From Planctomycetaceae bacterium (GTDB taxonomy: Bacteria > Planctomycetota > Planctomycetia > Pirellulales > Pirellulaceae): a stretch of 62,952 nucleotides of DNA. Where the stretch lies: assembly GCA_002709225.1 (NCBI GenBank), contig PAQH01000135.1:1-62952 (forward strand), read 5' to 3'. The translations under genes were made by a program, and so were the position numbers. The notes beneath the pieces are model-generated. The model did no database searches, had not been told where the DNA came from, and saw nothing but the letters and a program-made list of their open reading frames with translations. Positions 39,129-50,400 of this stretch are shown one piece after another. Numbering within the stretch: the stretch's first letter is position 1; every line of letters begins with the position of its first letter.

Positions 39129-39856
39129 TGGATATTCTGGCGCGTCACGCGCGGATAGCTCTGCAGTTCTCGGGTGGGCGTGACTCGCTCGCCTGCCTGT
39201 ACCTGCTGCGCCAGCATCTGGACCGGATGACCGTGTACTGGCTCAATACCGGCGATGCGTTTCCGGAAATGCTTGAGATCATCGAGCATGCCCGCGAGCT
39301 GGCGCCGCGCTTCGTTGAGATCCGCAGCGACCGGGCCGGCATCATTGATCAGTACGGCATGCCGACCGACCTACTCCCTCGCAGCTCTACGCCGATCGGA
39401 CTGGCTACCGGACAATCTACCGTGCGCATGCAGGACAGCTATTCCTGTTGCGCGCGCGTCGTCATGGAGCCCATGCACCGGCGCATGATCGAGGACGGCA
39501 TCACGCTGATTATCCGCGGCCAGCGCGCCGACGACGGGCATAAGGCGCCGATAGTGTCAGGGACCATCGAGCAGGGGATTCAATACTATTTCCCTATCGA
39601 AGAATGGACGGCCGAGGACGTCACCGAGTATCTGGACAGCGCCGGCGCGCCGTATCTGCGTTTCTACGACCAGCTGGATACCGCGCCAGATTGCATGCAC
39701 TGCTCTGGCTGGTGGAGCGAGGGCCGCGCGGCGTATCTGCGCCGCTACCATCCGCATGCGTATCAGCGTTACCGCGAAGCCCTGGGCATTATCTGCACAG
39801 AAACAGCGGCGCACATCGCGCATTTCAATCACGAATACACGGAGACACCGCTATGA
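39128..39856 (+). CDS. second PP-loop (PAPS reductase-like) protein
   Basis: A protein of 242 residues. PP-loop SGGRDS (15-20) follows a beta strand, then VYWLNTGDAFPEM and IRGQRADDGHKAPI, all typical of PAPS reductase/PP-loop enzymes. Cysteines in a SYSCCAR pair and DCMHCSGWW suggest a metal or Fe-S site. It differs from the protein encoded at 4143 and is unusual in lying between ejection-protein genes, overlapping both neighbours. Whether it is carried in the virion or is a metabolic passenger is unknown. Confidence 0.82.
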   Translation: MDILARHARIALQFSGGRDSLACLYLLRQHLDRMTVYWLNTGDAFPEMLEIIEHARELAPRFVEIRSDRAGIIDQYGMPTDLLPRSSTPIGLATGQSTVRMQDSYSCCARVVMEPMHRRMIEDGITLIIRGQRADDGHKAPIVSGTIEQGIQYYFPIEEWTAEDVTEYLDSAGAPYLRFYDQLDTAPDCMHCSGWWSEGRAAYLRRYHPHAYQRYREALGIICTETAAHIAHFNHEYTETPL

Positions 39857-40170
39857 GCAAAGGGCTTGGTGCGTTTATCGAGGGGGCGGCCGGCGGCATG
39901 CTGCTGGGCAAGAACCTTGTTGGCAAGAGCATCGGCGAAAAGCTGATCGGCAATGCCGAGAAAAAGGGCGAGTGGGGTCTGCTGTCGTCCATTATGGACG
40001 GCCTGGGGGGTGACTCCAAGGACGCGCCGGTCATCGACAAGTCCATTCAGGCGCAACCCCCGGTCGCGCAGCCAGCGCCGCCGGCGCAGCCGCAACAGCC
40101 CAGCATTCAGCCGGCAGTGCTGCGCACCGAAGGCGTGGGTATCCGGCGCCCGGAAAAATACGTTTTCTGA
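39853..40170 (+). CDS. small virion-type protein
   Basis: A protein of 105 residues. A Gly-rich amphipathic N-terminus (GAFIEGAAGGMLLGKNLVGK) is followed by a Pro/Gln/Ala-rich tail, as in small internal virion or membrane-active proteins. It overlaps the PP-loop gene and is followed closely by the next ejection gene. Confidence 0.55.
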   Translation: MSKGLGAFIEGAAGGMLLGKNLVGKSIGEKLIGNAEKKGEWGLLSSIMDGLGGDSKDAPVIDKSIQAQPPVAQPAPPAQPQQPSIQPAVLRTEGVGIRRPEKYVF

Positions 40171-40179
40171 GGAAGCACC

Positions 40180-41433
40180 ATGAGCAACTTTGGCATTGGT
40201 ATCGGCAGTTTCATGGACGGGTTTCAGCGTGGCGCCAACAGCTACAGCCAGATTCAGGACGCCCGGCAGCAGCGCAAGATCCGCGACCAGCAATTCAAGA
40301 TGCAAGAGCAAGAGCTGGCTGACCAGCAGCAGTACCGCGAGATCAGCGAGCAGGCCGTCAACGAGGCCAAGCAGGCGCGTCAGGCTGACATCGGCAAGTC
40401 GATCTACCGCGGATCCCCGGATTCGCCGGCTGGTCCGGTGGTGCCTGATTACAAGGTAGGCAACAAGTCATTCGCCAACGAAGCGGACGCCCAGGCCGAA
40501 GCGGAGAAGAGCGTGGGCGGCTTCATGGATTACTACATGAAAACCGCCGTGCCCAAGCTGCAGGAACACTGGCTGGCTACCGGCCAGCCGGAGAAGGCGC
40601 AGATCATGGGTCAGTGGATGGAGCAGGAGGACGTCAAGAAGGGCATGAAAGCCTGGGCTGGCGCCGTGCGCGCGTTCCAAGTGGGCGACCGCGAAGCCTT
40701 CAAGACAAATCTGATGGCCGCCTACAACCAGTCGGGCTACTACGACGACGGCTACGAGGCTATCGGCATCAAGGACATCGAGAAGGACGGCAACCTGCTG
40801 GGCTACGCCATCACCTTCAAGGGTCCGGACGGCAAGGAGTTCACCCAGGAGTTCGACGGCGACGACGTGGGCAAGATGGGTCTGTATGCGCTGGCACCGG
40901 ACAAGGTACTCGAGTACGGACTTGAGCAGGTACAGGCCGGGCAGGAAGCCCGCGCCAAGATGGCCGAGAAGAAGATGGACTTTGACGCCGACATCGCCAA
41001 GGAAACCCACAAGTCGAACCTGCGCACCCAGGAAGAGCAGGCCAAGCAGCAGATGAACGGCGGCAGCGACAAGGTGCGCGAAGCGCGAGCGATTGCCGAA
41101 GAGCTGCGATCGCTAGGGTATGACGACGATTTTATTCGTCAATCCATGCCGGTCGCGCTCGGCGTCGAGCGACGAGGCCAAAGCGCCGCAGACCGGCTTA
41201 GCGAGACGCTGGAAGGCTTGAGAAAGAATGATACGACATTCAAGTTCTCCAAGCTGCCGCCGGACGAGCAGGTAAGGCAGGCTCAAGCTGTTATCGAGGC
41301 CCAGGACAGAGCGTTGCGTAAACAGCAACAACCAGCCCCATCCCCAGGTGCGCAGCAGCCGCGCCCTAACGTACAATCGGGCGGCGGTATCCCGATTTAC
41401 GACCGCTCTACCGGCCAAACGATCTACCGATAA
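40180..41433 (+). CDS. internal virion (ejection) protein
   Basis: A protein of 417 residues. FMDGFQRGANSYSQIQDARQ, then a long helical stretch (DQQFKMQEQELADQQQYREI), a middle globular region and a helical Gln-rich C-terminus ending with RSTGQTIYR. This layout is common for ejection proteins of T7/P22-type phages that form the trans-envelope channel. It directly precedes the giant polyvalent protein, usually the last ejected component. Confidence 0.7.
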   Translation: MSNFGIGIGSFMDGFQRGANSYSQIQDARQQRKIRDQQFKMQEQELADQQQYREISEQAVNEAKQARQADIGKSIYRGSPDSPAGPVVPDYKVGNKSFANEADAQAEAEKSVGGFMDYYMKTAVPKLQEHWLATGQPEKAQIMGQWMEQEDVKKGMKAWAGAVRAFQVGDREAFKTNLMAAYNQSGYYDDGYEAIGIKDIEKDGNLLGYAITFKGPDGKEFTQEFDGDDVGKMGLYALAPDKVLEYGLEQVQAGQEARAKMAEKKMDFDADIAKETHKSNLRTQEEQAKQQMNGGSDKVREARAIAEELRSLGYDDDFIRQSMPVALGVERRGQSAADRLSETLEGLRKNDTTFKFSKLPPDEQVRQAQAVIEAQDRALRKQQQPAPSPGAQQPRPNVQSGGGIPIYDRSTGQTIYR

Positions 41434-41448
41434 TCAAGGAATAGAATC

Positions 41449-44400
41449 ATGCCAAAAGCGCCGCTGTCGCCGCTTGAAAACGCCCTGGCGAACGCTCCCT
41501 CGTTCGGAATCCCCTCGGCACTGAAAACGGCGGCACCCGGCGCTGCCCTGCCCGGCAACACCCAGCCCGGCGGGGATCCCTCGCAGTTCATGCCGCTGTT
41601 CGAGAAGGCCGCGAAAACGCACCAAGTGCCGATCAATGTCCTGTTGGCGATTGCTGAACAAGAGTCGAGCTTTAACCCGGCCGCCATTGGCCCGCCTACC
41701 AAGTGGGGGCAGGCCCGCGGCATGATGCAATACCTTGATTCGACCGCCCAGGGCATGGGCATTGACGCGCTGGATCCGGCGCAGTCGATCGACGCGGCCG
41801 CCAAGCAGCTGGCCGAGCGTCTGCGCAAGGGTTACACCATGGACGATGCGGTCATGGAGCACTTTGCCGGCCCTGACCGTAACCAGTGGGGGCCGAAAAC
41901 CGCGCAGTATGGCCTGGAGGTGATGAACCGCGCCGACCGCTTTGCCGAGCTGTACCAGCCGAGCAACATTGACCCGTCGCGCCCGCCGTCACCGCTGACC
42001 TTCGAGAATCAGCAGCAAGCCATGCTGGAGCAGATGAACGCCGCCGAGCCCGGCCGCTACAGCCTGCCGCCCGAGCAGGGCATGGGTATTAACCCGGAGC
42101 CTGCGCAACCATCCGAGCAGAAGCTGGAAGCCTGGGAGCCTACCCTGTGGGAGCAGGCCAAAGGTCTCTTTGCGCCGAACAAGGACGCCGCCACCGTCGA
42201 GCTGGCGATGCGCGAGGGCGCCAAGGAGAAGGGCATATCGGTGAACGAGGCGTACCGTCAGGCTGGCGGTGCGCGCCCTGTGTACAACCCCGAAGGTCGC
42301 GCGCCGGTTCAGGCCGCCAGCGAGGCAATAGGCGTGCTGGCGCCCCAGGCCAAGCACATTCTTCCGGCTGCGGCTAACACCGTCATGCGCGCGATGCGTA
42401 ACGGCGACGTGGACATGGACGCGAACTGGCTGGATAACGCCATCGACGCGACAACCACCAAGCCCAAGGTGGGCGAACACGTTGATCCGAACTACGAGAG
42501 CTTTCAGGGCATAGGCGAGTCGCTAGGTTTCAGTCTGGTCAACATGGGCGCGGCCGCACTGGCATCCATCGGCGGCACGGCGGCTGCGGGCCCGGTCGGG
42601 GGTGCTGCGGCCGGTCTGGGCGCCAGCGCCGGCGTAGCCTATCGCGCCAGCCGTGACCAGTTCCTTGACCGCGTGCGGGAAAACTATTTCTACACCTACA
42701 TGAAGATGCCTACCCAAGAGCAATGGGAGCAGATTCAGCAGGACGTCGATGCGGCCGCCACCAAGTACGGCGCATTCGAGGCGGTACCCGAATCCATCGG
42801 CAGCATGATCTTTGTCCGCGCCCTGTCGCGCCCCCTGGCTGGCGCCTCGCGTGCTGCCCGGCTGGCTGATGCGGCTGGTCGCGTAGGCCAGACCCAGGCA
42901 TCCGAGCAAGTCACCGAGCTGGCTACCGGGATCGGCCAGAACCGCGCCGAGATCGAAGCCAATCTGACCGACGAGGAGAAGAGCGCCGCTGACGTATTCC
43001 GCGAGCAGGCGCTGAACGTACTGATCACAACCGGCCTTATGAGTGGCGCCGGTATGGCTGGTCGCGCCGCGTATGACGCAACCCCCATGGGCAAGCGCCA
43101 GCGCGAGCAGGCGGCCGTCGAGCAGGAAATCAACGACAGTATCAACGCCTGGGACGGCAACCTGAACGGCGCCCCGAAAGGCCCGCTTGGCCGTGCGACC
43201 GAGGCCGTCATTCCCACCGGCATGAACCCCGAGGACGAGCCGGCCGCCAATCCTGCCCCCCTGACAGAACAGCCTGACATACTGGCAGATCAGACCGACA
43301 GCGGGCCGAGACCGCGCTTTGAGTCCGACACAACCGGCCCGTTCGGTGAGGTCGGCGCGCGCGTCACCGTCGCCGCGCCCGGGATGGATGCCTTCGAGGC
43401 TACCGTCGAAGGCTACGTTGACGGCGACATCATGGTTCGTGACGCCAGCGGTAGCAGTTACCAGCTGCCCATGGGCGATCAGAGCATTGTCATCGAGTCC
43501 ATCGCACAAGAGGGTGCGGCCGAGACGCAGGCTACAGCCGAAACAGAGGCTACGCCCGCGCCGCAGCCTACTGCCGAGCCGGCCCCGCAGGAGCGTCCGG
43601 CCAACTATGACGACATGGCCGAGCAGGAATTGCGCGACCGGCTCAAGTATCTGGGCGCCCAGGCGAAGAACTCTGGCGGCTGGAACAAGACGCTGATTGC
43701 CGAGCGCGAAAAGATCGAGCGGGCTATCGCCAAATTCAAGACGCCGGATCAAACGACCGTCAAAGACGCAGCCCCCGCAGAGCCCGAATCGCAGCCTGCC
43801 GAGCCGGTCAAATGGTTCGGCAGCCAGGACAAGGCCGATGCCTGGGTAGCCAAGCAGAAGAATGGCGCGTTCCGTGTCGTCGAGAACAACCGCCGCTTTG
43901 AGGTATACCCGGAAACTGAACAGACTGCCCGGGAGCCTGACGGGCAGAGTTCCGTCCGACTCCCCGGGGACAGTGTTGAAAATGGGTTCAAGGCCGCTCC
44001 GGACGGTGGACGTTACCGTGTCGGCGTCGTGCGCAGCGTCGGCGGCGCCGTGTCTTTGGAAAGGCGGCTGACTGGAGGAACCGCAGCTACGTTTTACGTC
44101 GGCAAAGACGGAAACCTGATTGACGGGGACAATGTTTCCCTAAACAACGCGGCAAGCAGGGACAGGCTGTGGGTGCCCGCTAACGAGGCCCAGGCCCAGG
44201 AGGCCGCTTCCATCTTGGACGAGATGGGGCGGACTGCGCTCGATGATCCGAAGCGAAAAGAAATAAAAAGCCGCCTTAAGTCTCTCGTAGAAGGCAGCAC
44301 GCCGGCCAAGCCTGAAAAGAATGCGCAGCAGGCCGCCGAGGAAGTGTTAGAGCAGGGCGGCACAGAGCAAGAGCAGCCCGCCGATCTGGCGGCCGGTACC

Positions 44401-47400
44401 GAAGTATTACTAGGCAAAGGGCGCCGCGCTGGCACTGTACTGGAAGCCGACGCGACCCATGTAAATGTGCGCACCGGCGACACTGCCGAGAAGATGACCC
44501 GCGCGCAGTTCGACCGCCGGGTGCGCGATGCCGAGCAGACACCAGAGGCGCCGCAGCCACGCCAGGGTAAGGTAGGTGATGCGTTCGCCGCCGGCGAGGT
44601 CGCGCTGACCAGCTCCGGCCGCCAGACCACGCCGTTCCCCAAGGTCGACACAACCAGCGATCGCAAGGCCGGCAATACGGTCAAGCGCGTAGAACAATGG
44701 CTGATGCAAAATGCCCTGGCCGAAGCGCAGTCGCGCGGCGACGAGTTCAACGCGCTCCAGTTCGAGGCTAATCAGGCCAAGCCCAGTCAAGCCGACAAGG
44801 ACGCCGCCGAGGAATACCTTTTCGGCCAGCAGCCCGACGTCGTGCCGTCGATCCTCAAGCCGATGACGCCCCGCGGCGACAGTAAGCCAAAGAAGCCGCT
44901 CCAAGAAGCGCAGGAGGCGGCAGGGAAGGTGCTAGAGCAGGGCGGCACAGAGCAAGAGGCGACCCGAGCCGCTACCGATGCGCTGATAGATCGCATGGGT
45001 GATGACCCTAGCATTTCTATTTCCGAGGCGGCACCGAAAGCGGTCGAAGAAGCCAAGCAGCGCGTTATCGAGGCACGCAAGGCCGGCGACGGCAAGGCCG
45101 AAAAGCAGGCTGTGGCCGACCTGAAAGCCGCCAAGTCCACCGCGCCCGAGCATGCCGCCGTCGGCGTTGATGACCGCGAGCTGAGCGATATCGTCAGCGA
45201 GTTCAACGAATACCAGCAGGGCATGATCGAGGACGGCGACAAGGTTCATCATCTGTTCGACGCGCCGAAGAAGAATGAGATTGTCCGGCTACAAGATAAG
45301 GTCAAGGTCTACCGCGAAGGCAAAGGCTGGATGACCGTAGCCGAAGCCAAGGCCGAGATTGCCAAGTGGAAGGAGCACGCCCACGCCCAGGCCAAGACGC
45401 ACCGCCGCGAGAACAACGACCGGGTAGTCCTGTCGTTCTTCGACCTGACCGGCAAATGGTCGCAGCCCTGGGAGGATGCCGGGTATCAGGTATACCGCTT
45501 CGACATTCAGGATGATCCGGAAGTAGGCGACGTCAACAACTTCTCGGCCGAGTTCTTTGGCGACTGGTTCGGTGACTTCGAGGGCAACGATATCTATGCC
45601 ATTCTGGCCGCCTGCCCCTGTACCGACTTTGCCAGCTCCGGTTCGCGCCACTTCGCCGCCAAGGACGAGGACGGCCGCACCGTGGCATCCGTGCGACTGG
45701 TTCACCAGACATTGGCCGCCATCGAATACTTCAAGCCGGCTATCTGGGCCATCGAAAACCCGGTTGGCCGCATCGAGAAGCTGGGCGGCCTGCCGCCGTG
45801 GCGCCTGTCGTTCGACCCGAACCATATCGGAGACCCCTACACCAAGAAAACCTTGTTGTGGGGGCGCTTCAACGCCGATATGCCGATCGCTCCGGTCGAG
45901 CCCACTGAAGGCTCGAAGATGCACAGCAAGTACGGCGGTAAGTCGCTGGCTACCAAGAACGCCCGCAGCGCCACGCCCGAAGGCTTCTCTTACGGATTCT
46001 TCATGGCGAACAACGCTGTGGACCATCCGGCCATGGCGATTGCCAACAAGTTCGACCGGCTGGACCGGGATCTGATCGAGCGCGCGGTCAAGGCCGGCGT
46101 CACCGAGAGCGAGATCACCGAGGCGGTCGAGGACTTCTACTACATGGATCTGGATGACGACGCGGCGAACGCGGCCATTCAGGATCTGATCGACGAGCGC
46201 AGCACGCCCGAGCCCGAGCCCGAGCCGACACCGAAGGCTCCCGCTAAGGAGTCCGGGCTGTCCGTTCAGGATCAAATCAAGAACGCCAAGCGCAGGCTTG
46301 CCGATGTTCGCCGCGTGCGCAAAGACAACAGCAAGGCGCCAGACGAGCGCGAACGCGCCATGGAGCGCGAGATTGCGATAGAGAGTGAGATTCGCGGCCT
46401 GCGTCGGCAGGCGCTGTCCGAGGAGATTGCACAAGAGGAAGCCGAATCGACGCCGCGCAACCAATCGGCCACTACCGAGTCCAAAGCCAAGCCAGCAGTA
46501 ACCGAAAACAAGCTGTTTACCGAGGACGCAGCGGAAAAAGCTCGAGCGATTATTCGCGCCAAGCTGGCCCAGGTGAACACCGGTGTGGATCCGGAGCTGT
46601 TGCAGGCAGGTATTGCGCTGGCCGGCTACCATATCGAGAAGGGCGCGCGGACCTTTGCCGCCTACGCCAAAGCCATGACCGATGATATGGGCGATATGGT
46701 GCGTCCGTACCTGAAATCATGGTTTATGGCGGTCAAGTATGACCCGAGGGGTGCCACGCTTGAGGGTATGAGCAGCGCTGCCGAGGTTGAGGCGTATGAC
46801 GTCAACGAAGGAGCAAGCAATGAACCTGAAAGCGTGGATCAGTCAGGCGCGGGCGCACTGGCACGAACACCGGCCGGAAATGTACAAGATGCTGAACCGG
46901 CAGGGGCAGCTGAACGTGGCGCTGAAAACGGCAGCGGAGCAGACACACGCGGAAATGAGCGAGCTGGAAGCGGCCGGAATGACAACCCACGAAGCGTGGG
47001 AAATGGTCAGGGAGCGGTATCTGTTCCTGCCAGCGGAAGCGGACAACGACCAGCCGGAGAACGAGGCGGCCGCGCTGTTCAACGAAGCGGCACAGATCCG
47101 GAGTCAGATGGCCGAGCTGTAAGCGCCCGCCAAAAGCCGGTCAACTACCGGATAGATCCGGAGCAGATCGGCCAGGGCGGCGCCAAGACCAAGTACCGCA
47201 ACAACGTGGCGGCCATCCGGCTGCTGCGCCAGCTGCAAACCGAACAGCGCCCAGCCACCCGCGACGAGCAGGACGTATTGGCTAAATACGTCGGCTGGGG
47301 CGGCATTCCCCAGGCTTTCGAGCGCACCGGCGGCGCCGTATCGGACGGCTGGGCCAAAGAGGTAGCCGAGCTCAAGGAGCTGCTGACCCCCGAGGAAATG

Positions 47401-50400
47401 AGCGCCGCGCGCGCCTCTACCCGTAACGCCCACTACACCAGCCCCCAGGTTGTCACCGCCATGTGGCAGGCCATGGAGCGCCTGGGCTTCAAGGGCGGCA
47501 AGCTGCTGGAGCCGTCCGTCGGTGCCGGCAATTTCTTCGGCCTGATGCCCGACACCCTGCGTCACAGCACCGCGCTACACGGCGTCGAGCTGGACAACCT
47601 GACCGGCGCGATCGCTACGCACCTGTACCCCAACGCCAAGATTGCGACCCCTATGGGGTTTCAGGATTACGACATCCCGAACGGCTACTTCGATGCGGCC
47701 ATCGGCAACCCGCCGTTCGGCTCCGAGAAGCTGTACGACGGCAAGCGCAAGGATCTGTCCGGCTTTTCGATCCACAACTATTTCTTTGCCAAGACGATAG
47801 ACGCCCTGGCGCCCAATGGCGTCATGGCAATGGTCGTGACCAACCGCATGATGGATGTCGCCGGCGACAAGGCGCGCCAGTACATGAACCAGCGCGCCGA
47901 GCTGCTGGGCGCCATCCGGCTGCCCAATGATGCGTTCAAGGCCAACGCCGGTACCGAAGTCACGACGGACATCCTGTTCCTGCGCAAGCGCGAGGAAGGC
48001 GAGGCCGTCACCGGCGAGAGCTGGATGGAGGTCAAGGACTACACCGACAGCAAGGGCATTGCGGTACCGCTGAACGAGTATTTCCACCGCCACCCCGACA
48101 TGATGCTGGGCGAGTTCGGCGCGTATGGCAGCATGCACAGCCCGACTGATCCCGCCCTGATAGCCAGAAGTAATCAGGACACCGTTGCAGAGCTGGCAAA
48201 AGCTATCGCCAAGCTGCCGCAGAACGTCGCCCGCCGGCCCAAGGCGCCGGTTGCCGAGAGCGTTCCGGACATGCGCGAGGGCGGCATCCCTGACGTCAAG
48301 GTAGGTTCGCTGTTCATCGACGGCGACAAGGTGCGCCAGCGTGAGCCCGACAGCCTGGGCGAGCGTCAGGCAAGCGACGTGGTATTCCCCAACGCCAAGG
48401 CGCAAGAGCGCGTCGTGGGCATGATCGGCGTGCGTGACGCGCTGGCCGAGGTGCGCCGCCTGCAGTTGTCCGACGCCGCGACCGACAGGCAGATCGAGGC
48501 CGCGCGCAAACAGCTGAACAAGGCGTATGACGCCTTTGTGAAGAAGAACGGCCCGATCAATGCCGACGCCAACAAGCGCCTGTTCCGCGATGATCCGACG
48601 TGGCCGCAGATTGCCGCGCTGGAAGAGAACTTTGACAAGGGCATTTCCGCAGCGGTCGCCAAGAAAACCGGCGAGACGCCGCGCGCGCCGAGCGCCGATA
48701 AGGCCGCCGTATTCAGCAAGCGCACCCAGGCGCCTTACCGCGCCGTGGACAGCGTGAACAGCGCCAAGGACGCCTTGGTGACATCGCTGGCCGAAACCGG
48801 CCGTGTGGATCTGTCGCTGATGCGCAAGCTGTACGGCAAGAGTGAGGCGGCGATCCTCAAGGAGCTGGGCGATCTGGTTTTTCAGGATCCGCAGAAGGGG
48901 ATTGTCACCCGCGACGAGTACCTGTCCGGCAACGTCAAGGCCAAGCTGGCCGAGGCCAAGCGTCAGGCCGCCGCGGATCCGGCATGGCAGAAGAACGTCG
49001 AAGCGCTTGAGGCGGTCCAGCCCAAGGACATCGAGGCTGTCGATATCAACGTCAAGCCGGGCGCCCACTGGGTACCCAGCGAGGACATGAAAGCCTTTGT
49101 CGCGCATGTATCGGGCGACACTCGGCCGCGTATGGTCTACAACCCGGCCACCGCCGGCTGGCTGATCAGTGGCCTGAACCCGACGCAGGAGGCTACCCAG
49201 CAGTTCGGTACCGGCCGCGCCAGCCCGGACAAGATCATTCAGGCTGCGCTCAACCAGAAAACCCTGGCGATCTACGACGAGGCCCGCGACGGCACGCGCA
49301 CGCTCAACGAGACCGAAACCGATCTTGCGCAGAAGAAGGTCGAGGCGGTCAAGGAGCAGTGGCGCGAATGGATCTGGTCGGATGATGCGCGCCGCGAACG
49401 TCTGGCCCGACTGTACAACGACACCTTCAACACCGACGTCCAGCGGGTATATGACGGCTCGCACCTGACCCTGCCGGGCAAGGTCGGGGATGACATCATC
49501 AAGCTGCGGCCGCACCAGCTGAACGCGGTCTGGCGCATCATTCAGTCCGACACCACGCTGACCGATCATGTCGTGGGTGCCGGCAAGACCTTTACCCTGA
49601 TCGCCGGCGCAATGGAGCTGCGGCGCATGGGGCTTGCGCGCAAACCCATGTTTGTTGTCCCGAACCATCTGGTTGGGCAGTGGGCGGTGGACTTCACCAA
49701 GCTCTACCCGGGCGCGAACGTGCTGGCGGCTACCAAGAAGGACTTTGAGAAGGAGAACCGCAAGAAGCTGTTTGCCCGTATCGCTACCGGCGATTGGGAT
49801 GCGGTCATCGTTGCGCATTCCTCGTTCGGCAAGGTGCAGGTAGATCCCCAGGCGCAAGGCGAGTTCATCGAAGGCCAGATAGCCGACCTGACCGCTTCAA
49901 TGGACATGGTGCGCTCGGCCGAGGGCGCGAAGAGCCGCAACGTCAAGCAGCTCGAAGATCGCGTGACCAAGTTGCGCGAGAAGCTGAAACGGCTGTTCGA
50001 TGCCGAGAACAAGGACGACAGCCTGTTCTTTAGCGAGCTGGGTGTGGATGCGCTGTTTCTCGACGAGGCGCACGAGTTCAAGAATCTGGCCTTCTCGTCA
50101 TCCATGAACCGTGTCGCCGGCCTGGGCAACCAGCAGGGCAGCCAGAAGGCTGCCGATATGTTCATGAAAACGCAGATGACGCTGAAAGCCACCGGCGGGC
50201 GCAACGTGGTATTCGCCACCGGCACGCCGATCAGCAACACCATGGCTGAAATGTTCACCATGCAGCGGTATCTGGACTATACCAACCTGCGCGAGCGCGG
50301 GCTGGCGCACTTCGATGCCTGGGCGCGGATGTTCGGGGAAGTGGTCACGGACTGGGAAATCTCCCCGGCTGGCGTGTACAAGATGAACAGCCGCTTCGCC

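Noticed and set aside
45289..46632. 447-codon minus-strand frame
   Set aside because: It is antisense to the C5-methyltransferase-like region, with composition typical of a shadow frame (Leu/Arg/Gly-rich, no motifs).
47575..49857. 760-codon open frame on the minus strand
   Set aside because: It lies wholly opposite the catalytic methyltransferase/helicase part of the giant gene. Long antisense frames are expected from the strong GC codon bias. The translation has no recognisable motifs.
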